From the NCBI GenBank assembly GCA_015655255.1, contig JAATFJ010000154.1, forward strand, positions 1 through 7,769: a stretch of DNA of 7,769 bases, read 5' to 3'. Shown piece after piece: positions 1-4,961 of the stretch. The position numbers were made by a program, and so were the translations under genes. Each line of letters starts with the position of its first letter. Position 1 is the stretch's first letter. A model generated the notes under the pieces. That model was given only the letters and a program-made list of their open reading frames with translations. It did not search any database and was not told the origin of the DNA. Source of the DNA: Actinomycetales bacterium. Lineage in GTDB: Bacteria; Actinomycetota; Actinomycetes; Actinomycetales; Microbacteriaceae.

Positions 1-1
1 C

Positions 2-91
2 GAGGGCGAGAAAGGTGTGGCTCAAGGTGGTCGCGTGGCGACAGACATCGAGATGGAGTTTGTAGTCAACGTTGACGCGGACACCTTCTGA
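2..91 (+). other. Open in-frame segment ending at TGA, upstream part of broken SDR or tail of another gene
   Basis: This segment is open from the window edge to a TGA at 89-91, in the same frame as the SDR that follows. It encodes 29 residues ending VDADTF. Two readings are possible. The stretch with GGRVATDI, then about a dozen residues, then F-stop-GID vaguely resembles the beta3/alpha4 part of an SDR, where families often read FGGID; a single GGA to TGA change would then explain the stop. Alternatively it is the end of an unrelated gene joined by deletion. It is about 57% GC, clearly lower than the flanking DNA, and third positions are less GC-biased. I do not recognise the peptide on its own. 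Confidence 0.35.
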
Positions 92-106
92 GGGATCGAC
101 TGTGTC

Positions 107-580
107 GTGAACGCCGCGGGCATCATGCTGCTCGGGCTGATCGCCGACTACGACCTCGACACCTTCGATCGCCTCATTCGCACGAACGTGCGCGGATCCT
201 TCGTCGTCTCGCAGCAGGCCGCACGGCGCGTGCGCACGGGCGGAGCCATCATCACCGTCTCGACGAGCATCACGCGACTGCAATTCCCTGGATACGGACC
301 CTATGCGGCGAGCAAGGCCGCTGTCGAGGGACTCACACTCATCCTCGCCCGCGAACTGCGCGGACGCGACATCACCGTCAACACCGTCGCCCCCGGACCC
401 ACCGCGACCCCGCTGTTCCTCGACGGCAAGGACGAGCAGACCATCGAGAACCTCGCCAAGGCCGCGCCGCTGGAGCGTCTGGGGCGTCCGGAAGACATCG
501 CCGAGGTGGTGGCCTTCCTCGCGGGCCCCGCACGCTGGGTGAACGGCCAGACGCTCTTCGCCAACGGTGGGCTCGCCTGA
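107..580 (+). pseudogene. Short-chain dehydrogenase/reductase (SDR), N-terminally truncated, probable pseudogene
   Basis: Classical SDRs are NAD(P)-dependent oxidoreductases of about 250 residues (FabG-like alcohol/ketone or 3-oxoacyl reduction). Visible here are the NAAG motif at the very start (homology actually begins at base 92 with GIDCVVNAAG), the catalytic Ser region VSTS (residues 51-54), catalytic YAASK with Tyr66 and Lys70, the PGPTATP segment after beta6, and a C-terminal NGGLA end. The TGxxxGIG cofactor-binding Rossmann motif and the first two beta strands are missing. An in-frame TGA at 89-91 separates the body from any upstream part. The only start after the stop is GTG at 107, inside the NAAG strand and without a well-placed ribosome binding site. 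A product from it would lack the nucleotide site and is unlikely to be active. The substrate cannot be told. Family assignment is secure; pseudogene status assumes the TGA is real and not a sequencing error. Confidence 0.8.
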
Positions 581-583
581 AGC

Positions 584-620
584 GCCCGCCGAGCCGCACG
601 GGAAGGGGCGGCGGACGGGC
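584..620 (+). terminator. GC-rich hairpin after the SDR remnant
   Basis: The hairpin starts 3 bases after the SDR stop. GCCCG (584-588), CCG (589-591) and CCGC (594-597) pair with GCGG (608-611), CGG (612-614) and CGGGC (616-620), with an AG bulge on the left arm, an A bulge on the right and a 10-base loop. There is no U-tract. U-less GC-rich hairpins are common candidate terminators in actinobacteria, but in DNA this GC-rich such pairing also arises by chance. Confidence 0.35.
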
Positions 621-633
621 TCGGGCGGTGACC

Positions 634-649
634 GGATTCGCACGAATCC
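634..649. promoter_or_regulatory. Perfect 7-bp dyad upstream of the isochorismatase promoter, possible operator
   Basis: GGATTCG (634-640), CA, CGAATCC (643-649) is a perfect inverted repeat with a 2-base centre. It lies 14 bases upstream of the proposed -35 box. The short centre and the position suggest a dimeric regulator site rather than a terminator. No candidate binding protein can be named from the window: the nearby MarR protein seems to use a different, AT-rich half-site (TTAG/CTAA). Confidence 0.35.
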
Positions 650-663
650 TGTCCGGGAAGCCT

Positions 664-699
664 CTGTCAAACCGTCGCCCCGCGGCGTACGGTACTCGA
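664..699 (+). promoter_or_regulatory. Leaderless promoter of the isochorismatase-family gene
   Basis: The -35-like CTGTCA (664-669) is followed by an 18-base spacer and a TACGGT -10 box (688-693, matching TANNNT). Six bases then precede the ATG at 700, so transcription would start at or next to the start codon. There is no Shine-Dalgarno sequence before the ATG, which fits a leaderless transcript of the sort common in actinobacteria. Confidence 0.5.
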
Positions 700-1323
700 A
701 TGACCACCGCTCTCCTCGTCATCGACGTGCAGGAATCTTTCCGCCAGCGGCCCTCGTGGGCGCAGATCTCGAACCCGGAGATCGTCGAGGACGTGCGCCG
801 CCTCGTCGACGCGGCGCGGGCCTCCGGGGCGGCGGTCTTCTGGGTGCTGCACAGCGAACCCGGCACCGGGACGGTGTTCGACCCGGATTCCGGTCATGTA
901 CGGATCGTCGAGGAACTGTCTCCGCGTGCAGGGGAGCCGGTGCTGACGAAGACCTCCCGTAACGCCTTCACGACGACGAATCTCGGCCAGCGGCTCACCG
1001 CCGCGGGCATCACGCGTCTCGTCATCGCGGGGATCCAGACCGAGCAGTGCTGCGAGACGACGGCCCGCCTCGCCGCGGACCTCGGCTACGAGGTGGTGTT
1101 CGTCACCGCGGCGACGGCGACGTTCCCCATCGTCCGGCCCGACACGGGGGACGTCCTCGACACCGCCGACGTCATCGCCCGCACGGAGTTCGCGCTCGCG
1201 GGGCGCTTTGCGCGCATCGCGACGATCGACGACGCCTTCGTGGGCGGAGAAGCGGGCGAAGAGGCGTCCGCGGGTGAAGAGTTCTTCGCTGACGACGAGA
1301 CGGTTCCTGCGACCACGCGCTGA
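700..1323 (+). CDS. Isochorismatase-family cysteine hydrolase
   Basis: This 207-residue cytosolic alpha/beta enzyme of the isochorismatase/nicotinamidase superfamily cleaves C-N or C-O bonds of small amides or vinyl ethers. The substrate here is unknown. The catalytic triad is visible: Asp9 in LLVIDVQ, Lys84 in TKTSRNAF, and the nucleophile Cys117 in TEQCCETTAR, in the usual order and spacing. The TEQC/ETTA stretch and TATF segment around 138-142 are typical of the family. The nucleophile is followed by a second cysteine (Cys118). The last 25 residues or so are acidic and low-complexity and look like an appendage beyond the core fold. I chose ATG 700 because the conserved first strand starts there and a promoter lies just upstream; a GTG at 628 would add 24 non-conserved residues across that promoter. 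The gene appears monocistronic. It could be related to nicotinamidase, but I see no histidine/aspartate metal-site pattern that would prove this. Confidence 0.88.
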   Translation: MTTALLVIDVQESFRQRPSWAQISNPEIVEDVRRLVDAARASGAAVFWVLHSEPGTGTVFDPDSGHVRIVEELSPRAGEPVLTKTSRNAFTTTNLGQRLTAAGITRLVIAGIQTEQCCETTARLAADLGYEVVFVTAATATFPIVRPDTGDVLDTADVIARTEFALAGRFARIATIDDAFVGGEAGEEASAGEEFFADDETVPATTR

Positions 1324-1332
1324 GCGCCCGCC

Positions 1333-1350
1333 GCGGCGCGTGCGCGCCGC
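1333..1350 (+). terminator. Perfect 8-bp-arm GC hairpin after the hydrolase gene
   Basis: GCGGCGCG (1333-1340), TG, CGCGCCGC (1343-1350) form a perfect dyad starting 9 bases after the stop codon. It can fold as a 7-bp stem with a GTGC loop. No U-tract follows directly. The position directly after one gene and before the next promoter supports a U-less terminator. Confidence 0.5.
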
Positions 1351-1376
1351 CCGATGCAGGAGAACAAGTTCCTTCC

Positions 1377-1405
1377 TTGACAGTTAGAAATCTAATGATT
1401 AGCGT
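1377..1405 (+). promoter_or_regulatory. Promoter of marR (leaderless)
   Basis: A perfect consensus -35 TTGACA (1377-1382) is followed by a 17-base spacer and a TAGCGT -10 box (1400-1405, matching TANNNT). The ATG at 1413 is 7 bases further on, so the transcript should begin at the start codon. No ribosome binding site is present. This is the strongest promoter-like sequence in the window. Confidence 0.75.
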
Positions 1406-1411
1406 TCTAAC
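1383..1411. promoter_or_regulatory. Composite MarR-type operator, two TTAG-N4-CTAA boxes
   Basis: A 29-bp palindrome is centred on base 1397. GTTAGAA (1383-1389) pairs with TTCTAAC (1405-1411), and CTAAT (1392-1396) with ATTAG (1398-1402); only two position pairs mismatch. Read another way, it is two 12-bp boxes, TTAG-AAAT-CTAA (1384-1395) and TTAG-CGTT-CTAA (1399-1410), 15 bp apart. It fills the spacer, covers the -10 box and reaches the start codon, so binding would block RNA polymerase. From memory, S. aureus MepR sites also carry a GTTAG signature. It is AT-rich in GC-rich DNA, which makes chance unlikely. Binding by the adjacent MarR protein is inferred. Confidence 0.75.
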
Positions 1412-1412
1412 C

Positions 1413-1874
1413 ATGAGTGAGAGGTCGGAAAAGCTCTTCACCGCGATCCGTGTGCTCGGCATCGCCCACCAGGGCGAAGCCGATGCCTGGGTGCGCGGCA
1501 GCGGGCTCACCCGGCAGCAGGCGTTCACGCTCGGCTATATCGAGCAGAATCAGGACCGCGGCGTGATCGCCCGCGAACTGGCCGAGAGCTTCGCCATCAC
1601 TCCGGCTTCGGTCGCGAGCCTCCTGCAGGGGCTCGAAGACCGCGGTCTCGTCCGGCGCACCGTCTCCGCGCAGGACTCGCGCATCAAACTCCTCACCGTT
1701 ACCGCTGAGGGCTCCCAGCTCGTCGTCGGCTTCGACGAGGAGATGCGGGAAGCGCAGGAACGGCTCTTCTCGCCCCTCGACCCGCAGGAACAGGAACAGC
1801 TCCTCGGCCTGCTCACCCGTCTCACCGAGAACATCACCCTGCCCGAACGCTGGCAACGCCCCCTCGACGGCTGA
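1413..1874 (+). CDS. MarR-family transcriptional regulator, probable repressor of the adjacent MATE pump
   Basis: This 153-residue DNA-binding dimer has the usual MarR length. N- and C-terminal helices (about 1-30 and 105-150) would form the dimer interface. The winged helix-turn-helix runs from about 32 to 100: GVIARELAESFAITPASVAS contains the HTH with the recognition helix near 63-76, and the wing carries the family's D-x-R signature (Asp88-Ser-Arg90) between two beta strands. The start at ATG 1413 is preferred over an in-frame TTG at 1377, because that TTG is the -35 box and the ATG is placed for leaderless initiation. The palindrome over its promoter suggests autorepression released by a ligand, often a drug or aromatic compound in this family. 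The MATE efflux gene follows 107 bases later on the same strand, as in MepR-MepA of Staphylococcus. The ligand cannot be predicted. Confidence 0.9.
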   Translation: MSERSEKLFTAIRVLGIAHQGEADAWVRGSGLTRQQAFTLGYIEQNQDRGVIARELAESFAITPASVASLLQGLEDRGLVRRTVSAQDSRIKLLTVTAEGSQLVVGFDEEMREAQERLFSPLDPQEQEQLLGLLTRLTENITLPERWQRPLDG

Positions 1875-1891
1875 CCATCGGCCTTCCGCAT

Positions 1892-1917
1892 CCCGCGGGA
1901 CACCATGTCTCCGCGGG
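1892..1917 (+). promoter_or_regulatory. Strong hairpin between marR and the MATE gene, possible attenuator or terminator
   Basis: CCCGCGG (1892-1898) plus GACA (1899-1902) pair with TGTC (1906-1909) and CCGCGGG (1911-1917). The loop is CCA and a single T bulges at 1910, giving 11 base pairs. It lies 17 bases after the marR stop and 64 bases before the MATE start. No U-tract follows. It could lower pump expression relative to the regulator, stabilise the upstream mRNA, or be a U-less terminator. I see no clear second promoter between it and the MATE start. Confidence 0.45.
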
Positions 1918-1981
1918 CGTGCCATCGGCGTGCCCACGTCTCTCCTCGGTGACCCCTCGCCACGTATCCCTAGGACTCACC

Positions 1982-3433
1982 ATGTCAGAAAACTCTTCGG
2001 CAACCCCTGCCGCCGCTTCCCACCGCTACTACCTCGCGCGCGCCCCCATCTGGCGCTCCCTCGCGCACCTGTGCATCCCCATGGTCGCGGGGCTCGTCGT
2101 CGGGGTGATCTACAACATCATCAACGCGGGCTTCATCGGCGCTCTCGACTCGACGCCCCTCCTCGCCGCGCTCACCTTCGCCCTGCCCGTCTTCTCGCTC
2201 GTCATGGCGGTTGGCAACGTCTTCGGCGTGGGCGGCGGCACCGCGATCTCGCGCCTCCTCGGTTCCGAGGACAGCGGCGAATCCGCCGCGGGGAACGTCT
2301 CCGCGGCCACGGCCCTTCGCATCCGTCAGACGAGTTCCTTCACGATGTGGGGTTCGGTCGCCGGTGGTGTCCTCGTCGGCGTGCTCGGTCTCCTCTTCCT
2401 GACCCCGATCGCGACGGCCATTGGTGCCTCCGGCGCCGCCCTCGTCCCCACCGCGCAGTACATCGGCGCGATGTTCGCCTTCGCACCGATCCTCATCTGC
2501 GCCTTCGCCCTGGAGCAGGTCGTACGTGCCGAGGGCGCCGCCACGGTCTCGATGATCGGTCTCGTGATCTCCACGATCGCGAACCTCTTCTTCGACGTGC
2601 TCTTCATCCTCGTGCTCGGATGGGGAATGCTCGGCGCGGGCCTTGCCCTGGGTCTCTCCAACGTCGTCATGGTCGCCTTCTACGCGTGGTGGATCACGCG
2701 GCGCGCCTCAGCCGCCTCGCTCGCCCCGCGCTGGTTCCGCATCGATAAGGCGATGCTCACGGAGGTCTTCGGCGTGGGCGTCTCCGAGTTCCTCATGGCC
2801 GCCTTCCTTATCGTCACGACCCCGCTCGTGAACTGGATCTCCGTCGCCTACGGCACAGCGCTGCTCGCCGCGATGGGTGTCGCCCAGCGCATCGCACAGC
2901 TCCCCGAGATGGTGTGCATGGGGATCTTCACGGGGGCGATCCCGCTGCTCGCATATGCCTTCGGCGCGGGCGATCACGAACGGCTGCGCCGCGCGATACG
3001 CGCCGCCGCGCTCGCCATCGGTGCGGTGACGGTACTCTTCTCCGGCATCGTCTTCCTGTTCCGCGATGCCGTGTTCACGCTGTTCAGCGGCGACGCCGCG
3101 GTTCTCGAGGACGGCACGCGCATCCTCACGGCGATGCTCGTTGCCACGCTGTGCAACGGGTTCACCGGCCTCATGATCGCCGTCTTCCAGGCGACGCAGC
3201 AGATGCGCAACGCGACGATCATGTCCATCGCCCAGGGCGTCCTCTTCATCCCCCTCCTCCTCGGGGGTAACGCCGTGTTCGGCATGACCGGGGTGATCTG
3301 GTCGATGACGGCGACCGAACTCCTCACCTTCCTGCTGGGGGTGTCGCTCTTCTTCCTCTCCCGACGAGCCCTCGACGAGGAACCCACGGCCGTCGAGGAG
3401 TCGACAGTGAAAACCGCAGAGAAAACCGCATAA
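1982..3433 (+). CDS. MATE-family multidrug efflux transporter (MepA-like)
   Basis: This 483-residue inner-membrane antiporter should export drugs or toxic compounds in exchange for Na+ or H+. Twelve hydrophobic segments fall into two six-helix halves, roughly residues 29-52, 60-84, 121-141, 158-178, 190-213, 215-238, then 262-286, 290-305, 308-328, 338-360, 382-403 and 412-460 (the last holding two). Family signatures include the N-terminal IPMVAG..YNIINAGFIG, GGGTAISRLLG (84-94), the VVRAEGAA segment (180-187) with its following ISTIANLFFD, and GAGLALGLSN. Overall similarity is to the MepA/DinF branch. The loop 95-120 after TM2 seems longer than usual. The cytoplasmic C-terminus is charged and ends in a KTAEKTA repeat. 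ATG 1982 is chosen because AGGA (1972-1975) lies 6 bases upstream and homology starts shortly after; a GTG at 1919 would overlap the hairpin's edge. The marR gene upstream is its likely regulator. Confidence 0.92.
   Translation: MSENSSATPAAASHRYYLARAPIWRSLAHLCIPMVAGLVVGVIYNIINAGFIGALDSTPLLAALTFALPVFSLVMAVGNVFGVGGGTAISRLLGSEDSGESAAGNVSAATALRIRQTSSFTMWGSVAGGVLVGVLGLLFLTPIATAIGASGAALVPTAQYIGAMFAFAPILICAFALEQVVRAEGAATVSMIGLVISTIANLFFDVLFILVLGWGMLGAGLALGLSNVVMVAFYAWWITRRASAASLAPRWFRIDKAMLTEVFGVGVSEFLMAAFLIVTTPLVNWISVAYGTALLAAMGVAQRIAQLPEMVCMGIFTGAIPLLAYAFGAGDHERLRRAIRAAALAIGAVTVLFSGIVFLFRDAVFTLFSGDAAVLEDGTRILTAMLVATLCNGFTGLMIAVFQATQQMRNATIMSIAQGVLFIPLLLGGNAVFGMTGVIWSMTATELLTFLLGVSLFFLSRRALDEEPTAVEESTVKTAEKTA
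3409..3430 (+). repeat. 12-bp-period tandem repeat at the 3' end of the MATE gene
   Basis: The 10-mer GAAAACCGCA occurs at 3409-3418 and again at 3421-3430, with GA between. In frame it encodes K-T-A-E-K-T-A just before the stop. It is a short in-frame tail duplication, probably of no functional weight. Confidence 0.7.
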
Positions 3434-3461
3434 TTTATCGCGGGGAAAAGAACTCGGATGC

Positions 3462-3488
3462 GTCGGGCCTGTCATCCTCGGGCCCGGC
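3462..3488 (+). terminator. Possible terminator hairpin after the MATE gene
   Basis: GTCGGGCC (3462-3469) can pair with GGCCCGGC (3481-3488), including one G-T wobble, around an 11-base loop. It lies 28 bases after the MATE stop and upstream of the next gene's ribosome binding site. No U-tract follows, so this is only a weak candidate. Confidence 0.3.
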
Positions 3489-3529
3489 GTCTCCCTGCGG
3501 AAGGATGGAAGAGACCTGCCGACGAAGAC

Positions 3530-3535
3530 AAGGGA
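3530..3535 (+). promoter_or_regulatory. Ribosome binding site deciding the GTG start of the GAPDH gene
   Basis: AAGGGA lies 5 bases before the GTG at 3541. The alternative in-frame ATG at 3505 has a purine run (GGAAGG, 3499-3504) directly abutting the start codon, too close to work. The GTG start is therefore preferred. Confidence 0.6.
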
Positions 3536-3540
3536 TTTCC

Positions 3541-4953
3541 GTGAACGAACACACCTCCCAGACCCACGACGACTGGCTCCGCACCGTCGCGGCAGCCGAA
3601 TCGATGATCCCCCTCGTCGGGAGGCTGTATCGGGAGCGCAACGTCGTCACGCACGTGCACGGGCGGCGGCTCGTCAACCAGTCGGCGATCGAGATCGTCA
3701 AGGCGCATCGCTTCGCACGGAGGATCAGCGAGCAGGAGCTGAGCCTGGAGTACTCCTCCGTGGTCCTGCAGCGCGCGGACGCCCTGAACATCCGCAGAGC
3801 ATCGCTCGACCTCGGCACGGTGCTCGAAGATCTCGCGAGCGACGACCCGGATTTCGTCTCGCGCATCGAGGAACGGCTGCACGCCCTGCAGCCCCGGCAC
3901 GAGGGTGCGCGCCCCCGCGATGTTGTCCTTTACGGTTTCGGCCGCATCGGACGTCTCCTCGCCCGCATCCTCATCGCCCATGCGGGGAAGGGCAGCGGCC
4001 TGCGCCTGCGTGCCATCGTCGTGCGCCGGGGGAGCGCGGACGACCTCGACAAGCGAGCGAGTCTCCTTCGCCGCGACTCCGTGCACGGTCCCTTCGAGGG
4101 GACGATCACCGTGGACCACACGGAGAACACGATCCTCGCCAACGGCACGCTCGTCCAGGTCATCTACTCGGACGATCCGGCGACTGTGGACTACACGCCT
4201 TACGGGATCGAGGAGGCGATCGTCGTCGACAACACCGGACGGTGGCGCGATGAGGAGGGTCTGACTCGGCACTTGCGCGCGCCGGGTGTGTCTCGCGTAC
4301 TGCTCACTGCGCCGGGGAAGAGTCCGCTGAAGAACATCGTCGCGGGCGTCAACACCGCCGACGTCCTGCCGGAGGATCGCATCGTCACGGCCGCCTCGTG
4401 TACGACGAACGCGATTACCCCCGTGCTGCAGATCGTCGACGCCTCCTACGGGGTGGTGCACGGGCACATCGAGACGGTGCACTCCTTCACCAACGATCAG
4501 AACCTCATCGACAACTTCCACCGGGGACAGCGCCGCGGGCGCTCCGCGCCGCTCAACCTCGTCATCACGGAGACGGGGGCGGCCCACGCCGTCGCGAAGG
4601 CCCTGCCGCAGCTGGCGGGCAAGCTCACGGGCAACGCGATCCGCGTGCCCACGCCGGATGTCTCCCTCGCGATCCTCCACCTCCGGCTCGCGGAATCCGT
4701 GGACCGCGACGCTCTCAACCGCCGGATCCGCGAGGTCTCGCTCACGGGCGAACTGCGCCCGCAGATCGACTACATCGAATCCGGTGAGGTCGTCTCCACG
4801 GACTTTGTCGGCTCGAACCGTGCGGGCATCGTCGACGGGCTCGCAACGATCGCGCAGGGCGAGGACATCGTGCTCTACATCTGGTACGACAACGAGTACG
4901 GCTACTCCTCGCAGGTGATCCGCGTGCTGGAGCACATGTCCGCGCAGCCCTGA
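3541..4953 (+). CDS. gapB: Glyceraldehyde-3-phosphate dehydrogenase, long GapB-type
   Basis: This 470-residue cytosolic enzyme interconverts glyceraldehyde-3-phosphate and 1,3-bisphosphoglycerate. About 125 N-terminal residues precede the usual GAPDH fold (normal length about 335), as in the long actinobacterial GapB group. The Rossmann motif GFGRIG is at 132-137. The catalytic SCTTN has Cys287, with the partner His314 in VHSFTNDQ. TGAAHAVAKALPQL, GKLTGNAIRVPTPDVS and WYDNEYGYSSQV are classic GAPDH motifs. Position two after the second strand, usually Asp in NAD enzymes, is here within VVRRGS (Arg162-Arg163), which suggests NADP preference. Corynebacterium GapB is NADP-linked and works mainly in gluconeogenesis; the same role here is inference. 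The second cysteine of the usual CTTNC is alanine. A standard glycolytic gap gene is expected elsewhere in the genome. No operon partner is evident: the upstream pump gene ends 107 bases before and the downstream gene is convergent. Confidence 0.92.
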   Translation: MNEHTSQTHDDWLRTVAAAESMIPLVGRLYRERNVVTHVHGRRLVNQSAIEIVKAHRFARRISEQELSLEYSSVVLQRADALNIRRASLDLGTVLEDLASDDPDFVSRIEERLHALQPRHEGARPRDVVLYGFGRIGRLLARILIAHAGKGSGLRLRAIVVRRGSADDLDKRASLLRRDSVHGPFEGTITVDHTENTILANGTLVQVIYSDDPATVDYTPYGIEEAIVVDNTGRWRDEEGLTRHLRAPGVSRVLLTAPGKSPLKNIVAGVNTADVLPEDRIVTAASCTTNAITPVLQIVDASYGVVHGHIETVHSFTNDQNLIDNFHRGQRRGRSAPLNLVITETGAAHAVAKALPQLAGKLTGNAIRVPTPDVSLAILHLRLAESVDRDALNRRIREVSLTGELRPQIDYIESGEVVSTDFVGSNRAGIVDGLATIAQGEDIVLYIWYDNEYGYSSQVIRVLEHMSAQP

Positions 4954-4961
4954 CCCTGCGC
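4942..4961. terminator. Hairpin spanning the convergent stop codons of GAPDH and the membrane protein gene
   Basis: GCGCAG (4942-4947) and CTGCGC (4956-4961) form a perfect 6-bp stem with an 8-base loop that contains the GAPDH stop codon. The two genes end tail to tail with only 8 bases between stops. A symmetric hairpin here could act for both transcripts, but it lacks U-tracts on both sides. Confidence 0.35.

Noticed and set aside
1377..1412. TTG at 1377 as start of marR
   Set aside because: The TTG is the first half of a consensus TTGACA -35 box, and the 12 extra residues would be encoded by the operator.
1407..1937. 176-codon minus-strand frame opposite marR
   Set aside because: No domain is visible, and the + strand shows an intact winged helix-turn-helix and a promoter.
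1919..1981. GTG at 1919 as start of the MATE gene
   Set aside because: It lies right after the hairpin and adds residues without membrane character or homology; ATG 1982 has AGGA at a suitable distance.
3401..3436. Promoter for the GAPDH gene from TCGACA (3401-3406) and TAATTT (3431-3436)
   Set aside because: The spacer is 24 bases, too long for a normal sigma-70-type promoter.
2708..3475. 255-codon minus-strand frame opposite the MATE gene
   Set aside because: Low-complexity Arg/Glu/His-rich translation; the + strand encodes clear MATE signatures over the same bases.
3505..3540. ATG at 3505 as start of the GAPDH gene
   Set aside because: The purine run touches the start codon; GTG 3541 has AAGGGA 5 bases upstream. 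The choice is not certain, since the extra 12 residues are harmless.
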